Of a DNA stretch of 5,267 nucleotides, positions 1-5,267 are shown piece after piece. The DNA is taken from contig SKLG01000166.1 in the NCBI GenBank assembly GCA_007123335.1, positions 1-5,267 of the forward strand, written 5' to 3'. Positions within the stretch are counted from its first letter, which is position 1. Every line of letters begins with the position of its first letter. This DNA comes from Anaerolineae bacterium. GTDB lineage: Bacteria > Chloroflexota > Anaerolineae > UBA1429. The notes beneath the pieces are model-generated. The model had not been told where the DNA came from. It did no database searches and saw only the letters and a program-made list of their open reading frames with translations. Both the position numbers and the translations under genes were made by a program.

Positions 1-327
1 AACGTCGAGTTCCTGGGGCGAATCGACAACCAGGTCAAGCTCCGTGGGTTCCGCATCGAGCTTGGCGAGGTGGAGACGGTGCTGCGCAAGCACCCGGCGG
101 TTCAAGAGTGTGTGGCCATCGTGCGCGAGGATGCGCCCGGCGACCGCCGTCTGGTCGCTTACCTGAGCCCGCAGGAGGGTGCTCCGTCGGCTGCTGAACT
201 GCGCGAGTTCATGCGCACCAGCCTGCCCGAATATATGGTCCCGACGGCGTTTGTGGCGCTGGAGACGCTGCCCCATACCCCCAACGACAAGATCGACCGG
301 CATGCGCTGCCGGCGCCCGATACGTCG
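1..327 (+). other. Adenylation domain, C-terminal subdomain (A8-A10), partial
   Basis: Residues 1-109 of the first protein. A8 contains the hinge Asp9 (GRIDNQ), about which A-domain subdomains rotate between adenylation and thioesterification in this family. A10 supplies Lys97, the conserved lysine that contacts the acyl-adenylate. The Gly of NGK is replaced by Asp96. The N-terminal subdomain, including the amino-acid pocket, is outside the window. Confidence 0.95.
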
Positions 328-702
328 CGCCCCGACATGGAGCGCGATTATGTGGCGCCTCGGGACGATATCGAGGAGAAACTGGTCGCCATTTGCGCCG
401 AGTTGCTCAGTATCGAGAGGGTCGGCATCCAAGACAACTTTTTTGATCTGGGCGGCCACTCGCTTTTGGCCACCCAGTTCATCTCGCGAATCCAGGAGAG
501 CTTGGCCGTTGAGCTGCCCCTTCAGGAGCTCTTCCAGACGCCCACCGTGGCGGCGCTGGCCCAGCGCATCAAGACACTACAACAAGAGGGCGGTCACACG
601 AGCGCGCCCACCATCCAGCGTCGCCCTCGAGACGCCTACCGGGTAAGGCGTTCTCAGGTGGAGGAAACAAGCACAACGCGCGTCGCCGATAGCGGGGAGT
701 AG
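1..702 (+). CDS. Non-ribosomal peptide synthetase, C-terminal end (A domain C-terminus, PCP, tail); 5' partial
   Basis: This is the last 234 codons of an NRPS whose start is off-window; frame 1 is open from base 1 to TAG at 700-702. Residues are numbered from base 1. The A8 core (GRIDNQVKLRG, from residue 6), A9 (LPEYMVP, 75-81) and A10 (NDKIDR, catalytic Lys97) come from the C-terminal subdomain of an adenylation domain, which activates an amino acid with ATP. A PCP domain follows (about 117-190) with LGGHSLL; Ser154 is the expected phosphopantetheine site. The last ~43 residues form a polar, Arg-rich tail. There is no thioesterase, epimerization or reductase domain, so the peptide must move to another protein, most simply the one encoded 2 bases downstream. 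The substrate cannot be predicted because the pocket residues lie upstream of the window. A10 has Asp where Gly is usual (NDK for NGK). ATG at 70 is internal to A8 and is not the start. Confidence 0.97.
   Translation, partial: NVEFLGRIDNQVKLRGFRIELGEVETVLRKHPAVQECVAIVREDAPGDRRLVAYLSPQEGAPSAAELREFMRTSLPEYMVPTAFVALETLPHTPNDKIDRHALPAPDTSRPDMERDYVAPRDDIEEKLVAICAELLSIERVGIQDNFFDLGGHSLLATQFISRIQESLAVELPLQELFQTPTVAALAQRIKTLQQEGGHTSAPTIQRRPRDAYRVRRSQVEETSTTRVADSGE
349..570 (+). other. Peptidyl carrier protein (thiolation) domain of the upstream synthetase
   Basis: About residues 117-190 of the first protein. It runs from YVAPRDDIEEKL through DNFFDLGGHSLLATQ to a final helix ending near AALAQRI. Ser154 (TCG at 460-462) is the predicted site of the 4'-phosphopantetheine arm. 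The context GGHS rather than GGDS is usual for carriers that feed a C domain directly, whereas GGDS is often seen before epimerization domains; that reading is from family knowledge. The domain is the last one in its protein. Confidence 0.96.
601..699 (+). other. C-terminal tail after the last PCP; possible docking segment
   Basis: Residues 201-233 of the first protein follow the carrier domain. The part from Ile205 to Gln219 carries six arginines and one aspartate, and is followed by a Ser/Thr/Glu-rich end. Its first part, IQRRPRD (205-211), matches IERVPRD (residues 1087-1093) in the second protein. There the same segment is the linker between a PCP and a C domain. The tail therefore looks like the stub of an ancestral PCP-C linker with a new end. 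A docking role is inference from position and charge; I do not recognise a named docking family. Confidence 0.5.
694..699 (+). promoter_or_regulatory. Ribosome binding site for the second NRPS gene
   Basis: GGGGAG lies 5 bases before ATG at 705 and overlaps the final two sense codons of the upstream gene (GGG GAG, then TAG). A frame-3 stop (TAG, 690-692) closes the frame upstream, with no ATG, GTG or TTG codon in frame between it and 705. ATG 705 is therefore the first possible start. The placement suggests that ribosomes finishing the first gene re-initiate on the second. Confidence 0.75.
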
Positions 703-704
703 AG

Positions 705-785
705 ATGACAGAAGAAGCCATCCGGCAGAACGATACCGATACGGGTCCTTTGAGCCAAGACGTGGTAGACGAAGAGGTCTTTGCG
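705..785 (+). other. Acidic N-terminal leader before the first C domain
   Basis: Residues 1-27 precede the first C-domain motif. They include eight acidic residues (Glu3, Glu4, Asp10, Asp12, Asp19, Asp22, Glu23, Glu24) and one basic residue (Arg7). The upstream protein ends in an Arg-rich tail, so the two termini have opposite charge. This fits, but does not prove, a docking contact between the two synthetases. The leader is shorter than the folded N-terminal docking domains described in some NRPSs. Confidence 0.45.
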
Positions 786-3700
786 TTGCCCACTTCATTC
801 GCCCAACAGCGTCTCTGGTTTCTGGACCAGTTCGAGCCGAACAGCCCGTTCTACAATATTCCGGCCGCCGTGCGCATGCAGGGCAAGCTGGACGTGGGCG
901 TGCTCGTGGATACGTTCCGTGAGATCATACAACGCCACGAGACTCTGCGCACCACCTTTGCCGCCCAAAACGGCGAGCCGGTGCAGGTCATTGCTCCTAG
1001 CGCCGAGTTCGATCTGCCCCAGATAGACCTGAGCCATCTCGCGCCCCAAGAGCGCGAAGCAGAGGCGTTGCGGCTCGCGAATGAAGAAGCCCGCAAGCCC
1101 TTCAACCTCAGCGTCGGCCCACTGATGAGGGCGCGCTTGCTCCGTCTGGATGATGAGGACCACGTCTTGCTCCTGACGATGCATCATATCATCTCCGATG
1201 GTTGGTCGATCGGCGTCCTGATCCGCGAGATCGCCACCATCTATGCTGCGCTGGCTCACGGCGCTACGTCGCCTTTGCCGGAGCTGGCCATTCAGTACGG
1301 CGACTTTGCCGTCTGGCAGCACGAGTGGCTGCAGGGCGAGGTGCTCGACGGGCAGATGGAATACTGGCGGCAAAAGCTGGGCGGTAGCCTTCCGGTGTTG
1401 GAGCTTCCTACCGATATGCCCAGGCCGGCGGTCCAGTCCTCACGGGGCGACACGCTGTCGCGGAGAATCCCCCGCGCCCTGACGGAGCGGCTCCTGGCTT
1501 TGGGGCGCGAGGAGAATGCCACGCTCTTTATGGTGCTCCTGACGGCGTTTCAGACCTTGCTGTACCGCTACAGCGGCCAGGAGGACATCTGCATCGGCAC
1601 GCCCATTGCCAACCGCAATCGCCGCGAGATCGAGGACTTGATAGGCATGTTTATCAATACCCTCGTCATACGTACCGATCTCTCCGGCGAGCCGACGTTC
1701 CAGGAATTGCTCCAGCAGGTGCGGGCAGACGCCCTGGAGGCGTATGCGCATCAAGACCTGCCCTTTGAGATGCTGGTAGAAGAGTTGCAGCCCGAGCGGG
1801 ACATGAGCCACACGCCGCTCTTTCAGGTGATGCTGATCCTCCAGAACGCTTCCACCGGCTCTCATGAGCTTCCCGGCTTGCGTGTGAGCATGATGGAGAC
1901 GCACAGCGGCACGTCGACCTTTGACATGACGCTTTCTGTCACCGATACCTCCGACGGACTCGATGCGGCTATCGAGTATAGCACCGACCTCTTTCAACAG
2001 GGGACCATTGAACGTTTCCTGGGGTGCTTTGAGACACTGTTGTCTAGCATCGTCGAAGACCCGACATGCCCGATTGCTCAGCTCCAGATCCTCACTGATG
2101 CAGAGCAACAGCGTATCTTGATCGACTGGAATAACACCGAACTCGATTATCCCACCGACCTATGTATCCATCAGCTTATCGAGCGCCAGGCTGAGGAGCG
2201 ACCTGATGCGGAGGCGGTTATCCATCAGGGTGAGCGCCTGACCTACGGCGAGCTGGATCGTCGCGCCAGCCAGTTAGCGCATGATCTGCAGCGCCGTGGT
2301 CTGAAGCGTGAGGAGCGGGTGGGCCTGTTCATGGAGCGCTCTCTCGATGCGCTGGTCGGATTGTTGGGCATCCTCAAAGCGGGAGGGGCGTATGTGCCCC
2401 TCGATCCCACCTATCCTTCAGACCGTCTTGCTTACATGTTGGAAGACGCCGGCATTGCGCTGCTTCTCACTCACGAGCACTTGTGCGATCTCCTGCCGGA
2501 CTATCAAGGCGAGATCCTTCTCTTGGACACCGATTGGCCAGCCATTCACGAAGAGGCGGATGCGTTTTCCTCGCACGATACAGACCCGGACGACCTCGCC
2601 TATGTGATCTATACATCCGGCTCAACCGGGCAACCCAAGGGCGTCATGGTCACGCATGGCAGCCTGGTGAACGCCGCCTTTGCCTGGCGCCAGGCTTATG
2701 GGCTGGCCGAGCCGGGCATCCGTCACCTGCAGATGGCGAGCCTGTCCTTCGATGTCTTTACCGGAGATATGGTGCGCGCCCTGTGCTGGGGCGGGACCCT
2801 CGTCCTGTGCCCGCGAGAGATCCTCCTGGAGGCGCCCGAGCTGTACGCGCTCTTGAAGGATGAGGGTGTGGACTGTGCCGAGTTTGTCCCCGCCGTGTTG
2901 CGCAACCTTGTCCAGCATCTAGAGGGCAGCGAAGAGCGGCTGGATTCTATGCGGTTGGTGATCTGTGGCTCCGACGCCTGGTATGCCGGCGAGTATGCGC
3001 GATTTCTCGCCCTATGCGGGCCGAACACGCGCCTGATCAACTCGTTCGGACTGACCGAGGCCACCATCGATACAACCTACTTTGAGACTCGGACGTTGGA
3101 TGTGAGTGACGATCTGCCCGTCCCTATTGGGCGTCCGTTCGCCAACATGCAGTGCTATATTTTGGATCCGCACCAGAATCTGGTCCCGGTGGGCGTCCCT
3201 GGTGAGCTCTATGTGGGCGGGCATGGCCTGGCGCGCGGCTATATCAACCTGCCCGAGCTGACGGCGGAGCGCTTTGTCACCGTGCCATCCATTGGGGACC
3301 AGCGTCTCTACCGCACCGGCGACCTGGCTCGTTATCTGCCCGATGGCAATGTCCAGTTCCTGGGGCGCATCGACGATCAGGTCAAGGTGCGAGGCTACCG
3401 AATCGAGCTGGGCGAGATCGAGGCGGTGTTGGCGCAGCACCCGATGCTGAGCGCGGCAGCGACGACCGTTCGCTCCGACGGGAGCGGCAACACCCAGTTG
3501 GTGGCGTACACCGTTCCCGCAGATGGCCAGAGCCCTGATAGCGGCGAGCTACGGCGCTTTGTGCAACAACGACTGCCCGACTATATGGTGCCCTCCCTCT
3601 TTGTGCAGATCGACGCGCTGCCCCTAAGCCCGAGCGGCAAGATCAATCGGCAGGCGCTCCCCGAACCCGACTGGTCGCAGCGCACCTCGGCGGAAACGTT

Positions 3701-5267
3701 TCAGCCGCCGCGCACCGAGACGGAGCGGTTGCTGGCCGATATCTGGTCTGAGGTGTTGGGCCTGGAACATGGCGGGGTGTTGGACAACTTTTTCGAGCTG
3801 GGCGGGCACTCTTTGCTGGCGACGCAGCTCGCCTCGCGGGTGCGCGCTCGGCTGGATGTGGACCTGCCCCTGCGCCGCATCTTTGAGGCCCCCACTATCG
3901 CCGAACTCGCCGAGTGGATCGAGATCGCGCAGCGCTCCGCTCACGGCATCGAGGAGCCACCCATCGAGCGCGTGCCCAGGGATGGTGATCTGCCCCTATC
4001 CTTCGCCCAGCAGCGCCTCTGGTTCCTGGCCCAACTGGAGCCCGATAGCCCCTTCTACAACATGTCCGATGCGGTCGCGGTCAACGGCGCGCTTGATCTG
4101 GCGGTACTGCGCCGCGTCCTGCACGCCATTGTAGAGCGCCACGAATCGCTGCGCACCAACTTTGTCACCGTGGATGGCCGTCCCGTTCAGCGCATCCACG
4201 CCGAGCTGACGATAGATCTGCCGATAGTCGATCTCGGGCACCTGTCTCCAGACGAGCAACAGGCCGAGGTAGAGCACCGCCTACAGCAAGAGGCCACTCA
4301 GCCGTTCGACCTGACCAAAGACTCCCTGCTGCGCGTCGTGGTCTTGCGGCTGGCCGAGAGCGAGCACGTCATCCTGCTGACTGTGCATCACATCATCTCG
4401 GATAACTGGTCCTCGACGGTGCTCATGCAAGAGATCGCGGCGGTGTACGATGCGTTTGTCCAGGACGCGCCCTCGCCGCTGCCCGAGCTGCCGATCCAGT
4501 ACGCCGACTTTGGCGCGTGGCAGCGGGGCTGGCTGCAAGGCGAGGTCCGGCAGAAGATGCTCGACTACTGGCGTGAGCAGCTCACCGGCGCTCCGCCCCT
4601 GCTGGAGCTGCCCACCGATCGCCCACGTCCGCCGGTGCAGACCTTTGACGGCGCCTACCACGAGTTCATGCTCTCTGAGGAACTCACCAGCGCCTTGCAG
4701 AAACTGAACCAGCGCGAGGGCACCACGCTGTTCATGACGCTAATGGCTGCCTTCCAGACGCTGCTACACCGCTACAGCGGGCAGGACGACATCAGCGTGG
4801 GCACGGTCACCGCGAACCGCAACCGGGCTGATATTGAACAGTTGATCGGCTTTTTCGTGAACACGCTGGTCATTCGCTCGCGCCTTGAGTCGGGCCTCAC
4901 CTTCCGCGAGTTGCTAAAGCGGGTGCGCGAGGCCTCCCTGGGTGCCTACGCCCATCAGGATCTGCCCTTTGAGGCGCTGGTGGATGCGCTTCAGCCGCAG
5001 CGCGACTTGAGCCACTCGCCGTTGTTCCAGGTAATGTTGGTATTGCAGAACATACCGCAAGGCCATAGCAGCGGAATGGCGGATCTCGACTTTCAGCCGC
5101 TGAGCACGCACAGCGGCACGGCCAAGTTCGACCTGACTCTGTTTGTGAGTCAGGTGGACGACCGTCTCGGTGGAGCTATCGAGTACAACACCGATCTGTT
5201 TGATGCCGCGACCATCGCGCGCATGGCGGGACATTTCGAGCGTCTGTTAGAGGCCGCCGTGCAGGAT
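705..5267 (+). CDS. Multimodular non-ribosomal peptide synthetase, C-A-PCP-C..., 3' partial; predicted ornithine-type module
   Basis: Frame 3 is open from ATG 705 to the window's last base: 1521 codons read by hand with no stop. Domains, in protein residues: acidic leader 1-27; C domain 28-~470 (HHIISDG at 160-166); A domain ~486-988 (A3 YTSGSTG from 636, A5 NSFGLTE from 779, A7 YRTGD from 869, A8 from 887, Lys979 in A10); PCP ~1001-1073 (Ser1036); second C domain 1096-end (HHIISDN at 1228-1234). The enzyme should condense the upstream peptide with the residue on its own PCP, then pass the product to an off-window module. Pocket residues suggest ornithine. No epimerization domain is present, so the residue is probably kept as L. 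The gene follows its upstream NRPS partner by 2 bases and is probably translationally coupled to it. The missing 3' part should begin with the end of the C domain and another A domain. NRPS identity is certain; substrate identity is moderate. Confidence 0.98.
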   Translation, partial: MTEEAIRQNDTDTGPLSQDVVDEEVFALPTSFAQQRLWFLDQFEPNSPFYNIPAAVRMQGKLDVGVLVDTFREIIQRHETLRTTFAAQNGEPVQVIAPSAEFDLPQIDLSHLAPQEREAEALRLANEEARKPFNLSVGPLMRARLLRLDDEDHVLLLTMHHIISDGWSIGVLIREIATIYAALAHGATSPLPELAIQYGDFAVWQHEWLQGEVLDGQMEYWRQKLGGSLPVLELPTDMPRPAVQSSRGDTLSRRIPRALTERLLALGREENATLFMVLLTAFQTLLYRYSGQEDICIGTPIANRNRREIEDLIGMFINTLVIRTDLSGEPTFQELLQQVRADALEAYAHQDLPFEMLVEELQPERDMSHTPLFQVMLILQNASTGSHELPGLRVSMMETHSGTSTFDMTLSVTDTSDGLDAAIEYSTDLFQQGTIERFLGCFETLLSSIVEDPTCPIAQLQILTDAEQQRILIDWNNTELDYPTDLCIHQLIERQAEERPDAEAVIHQGERLTYGELDRRASQLAHDLQRRGLKREERVGLFMERSLDALVGLLGILKAGGAYVPLDPTYPSDRLAYMLEDAGIALLLTHEHLCDLLPDYQGEILLLDTDWPAIHEEADAFSSHDTDPDDLAYVIYTSGSTGQPKGVMVTHGSLVNAAFAWRQAYGLAEPGIRHLQMASLSFDVFTGDMVRALCWGGTLVLCPREILLEAPELYALLKDEGVDCAEFVPAVLRNLVQHLEGSEERLDSMRLVICGSDAWYAGEYARFLALCGPNTRLINSFGLTEATIDTTYFETRTLDVSDDLPVPIGRPFANMQCYILDPHQNLVPVGVPGELYVGGHGLARGYINLPELTAERFVTVPSIGDQRLYRTGDLARYLPDGNVQFLGRIDDQVKVRGYRIELGEIEAVLAQHPMLSAAATTVRSDGSGNTQLVAYTVPADGQSPDSGELRRFVQQRLPDYMVPSLFVQIDALPLSPSGKINRQALPEPDWSQRTSAETFQPPRTETERLLADIWSEVLGLEHGGVLDNFFELGGHSLLATQLASRVRARLDVDLPLRRIFEAPTIAELAEWIEIAQRSAHGIEEPPIERVPRDGDLPLSFAQQRLWFLAQLEPDSPFYNMSDAVAVNGALDLAVLRRVLHAIVERHESLRTNFVTVDGRPVQRIHAELTIDLPIVDLGHLSPDEQQAEVEHRLQQEATQPFDLTKDSLLRVVVLRLAESEHVILLTVHHIISDNWSSTVLMQEIAAVYDAFVQDAPSPLPELPIQYADFGAWQRGWLQGEVRQKMLDYWREQLTGAPPLLELPTDRPRPPVQTFDGAYHEFMLSEELTSALQKLNQREGTTLFMTLMAAFQTLLHRYSGQDDISVGTVTANRNRADIEQLIGFFVNTLVIRSRLESGLTFRELLKRVREASLGAYAHQDLPFEALVDALQPQRDLSHSPLFQVMLVLQNIPQGHSSGMADLDFQPLSTHSGTAKFDLTLFVSQVDDRLGGAIEYNTDLFDAATIARMAGHFERLLEAAVQD
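786..2114 (+). other. Condensation domain 1, LCL-like
   Basis: About residues 28-470. Motifs occur in order: SFAQQRLWFL (31-40), HHIISDGW (160-167) with His161 as the expected catalytic second histidine, YGDFAVWQ (198-205), GTPIANRNR (from 298) with MFINTLVIR following, HQDLPFE (349-355) and RDMSHTPLFQVM (from 365). All core motifs are intact, so it should form the peptide bond between the upstream chain and the amino acid on the following PCP. The opening motif and the absence of an epimerization domain upstream suit an L-L condensing (LCL) type; a phylogeny was not possible here. Confidence 0.95.
2160..3668 (+). other. Adenylation domain, ornithine-like specificity code
   Basis: About residues 486-988. 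A1 LTYGEL (512), A2 LKAGGAYVPLDP (557), A3 YTSGSTGQPKG (636-646), A4 SFDVFTGDM, A5 NSFGLTE (779-785), A7 YRTGD (869-873), A8 GRIDDQVKVRG (887) and A10 SGKINR (Lys979) are all present. Aligned by hand to GrsA, the ten pocket positions are Asp683, Val684, Gly687, Glu726, Val752, Cys754, Ser780, Ile788, Asp789 and Lys979. This differs from the ornithine code as I recall it (DVGEIGSIDK) by Ile to Val and Gly to Cys. Glu726 and Asp789 favour a cationic side chain. Ornithine is the best call; lysine or a modified ornithine is possible. Leu783 stands where the A5 Pro of GPTE usually is, a change I also recall in ornithine-type domains. Confidence 0.9.
3705..3923 (+). other. Peptidyl carrier protein domain of the ornithine-type module
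   Basis: About residues 1001-1073, with DNFFELGGHSLLATQ; Ser1036 (TCT at 3810-3812) is the predicted phosphopantetheine attachment site. It follows the A domain after a short linker, and a 22-residue linker (1074-1095, containing IERVPRD) leads straight into the next C domain. There is no room for an epimerization or methyltransferase domain on either side. Confidence 0.96.
3990..5267 (+). other. Condensation domain 2, LCL-like with HHxxxDN motif; cut by window end
   Basis: Residues 1096-1521. It has SFAQQRLWFL at its start, HHIISDNW (1228-1235) with His1229 as the expected catalytic residue, YADFGAWQ (1266-1273), GTVTANRNR (from 1366) with FFVNTLVIR following, HQDLPFE (1417-1423) and RDLSHSPLFQVM (from 1433). 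It aligns over its whole visible length with the first C domain (426 versus 425 residues), so only about 20 C-terminal residues are missing. Asn1234 replaces the Gly of HHxxxDG, and Gly1270 replaces the Ala of YxDFAxW. The catalytic His and the Asp are kept, so the domain is probably active. Confidence 0.95.

Noticed and set aside
179..646. A 155-codon forward frame overlapping the end of the first gene
   Set aside because: It is a shadow frame rich in Arg, Trp and Ser; the true frame carries the PCP and A10 motifs.
640..710. A terminator or promoter between the two genes
   Set aside because: I see no GC-rich hairpin followed by a T-run and no convincing -35/-10 pair; the intergenic gap is only 2 bases.
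600..800. A sequencing frameshift that artificially splits one gene
   Set aside because: Both ends look genuine: the stop is followed by a well-placed Shine-Dalgarno and ATG, and frame 3 is closed by TAG at 690-692. The combined spacer would also be much longer than the internal PCP-C linker. Not excluded without re-sequencing.
795..1373. A 192-codon reverse-strand open frame
   Set aside because: It is antisense to the first C domain, including its HHxxxDG motif, and its composition looks like a mirror of that coding frame.
1440..2108. A 222-codon reverse-strand open frame opposite the first C domain
   Set aside because: It lies wholly opposite an intact, motif-rich condensation domain and shows no recognisable domain. 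Long antisense frames are expected in GC-rich coding DNA.
2308..2863. Short forward open frames within the A domain
   Set aside because: They are out of frame with the A domain, whose A2 and A3 motifs read cleanly in frame 3 across the same bases.
3042..3059. Loss of the A5 proline (GLTE instead of GPTE) as a sign of an inactive A domain
   Set aside because: All catalytic motifs including Lys979 are intact, and a hydrophobic residue at this position is known to me from ornithine-type A domains, so it looks like a subfamily trait.

Overview
The window lies entirely inside a bacterial non-ribosomal peptide synthetase (NRPS) locus. It holds two same-strand coding regions and almost no non-coding DNA. 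The first (1-702) is the 3' end of an NRPS gene that begins off-window. It encodes the C-terminal part of an adenylation (A) domain, a peptidyl carrier protein (PCP) domain and a short arginine-rich tail, with no thioesterase. The second starts at 705, after a 2-base gap, and stays open for 1521 codons to the last base. Its order is condensation (C) - A - PCP - C, with only about the last 20 residues of the second C domain missing. It is clearly a multimodular synthetase that continues downstream.

The two genes almost certainly form one operon with coupled translation: the Shine-Dalgarno-like GGGGAG sits in the last codons of the first gene. The nascent peptide on the PCP of protein 1 should pass to the first C domain of protein 2. 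There it is joined to the amino acid loaded by the only complete A domain in view, and then passed by the second C domain to an off-window module. By hand alignment to GrsA the specificity residues of that A domain read D-V-G-E-V-C-S-I-D-K. This is close to the classic ornithine code as I recall it (DVGEIGSIDK), so ornithine or a related cationic residue is the best guess. No epimerization, methyltransferase or thioesterase domain is present.

The organism is not resolvable from this window. GC is roughly 60% by eye, TTA codons occur, and the domain style resembles NRPSs of Chloroflexota, Cyanobacteria or Myxococcota. Those are impressions, not evidence of taxonomy.

I see no mobile element, RNA gene, CRISPR array, promoter or terminator. 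The system is a recognisable NRPS assembly line, not a new class. The points worth a second look are the gene split exactly at the PCP/C linker with oppositely charged termini, the Cys-containing ornithine-like pocket, and the HHxxxDN active-site variant in the second C domain.
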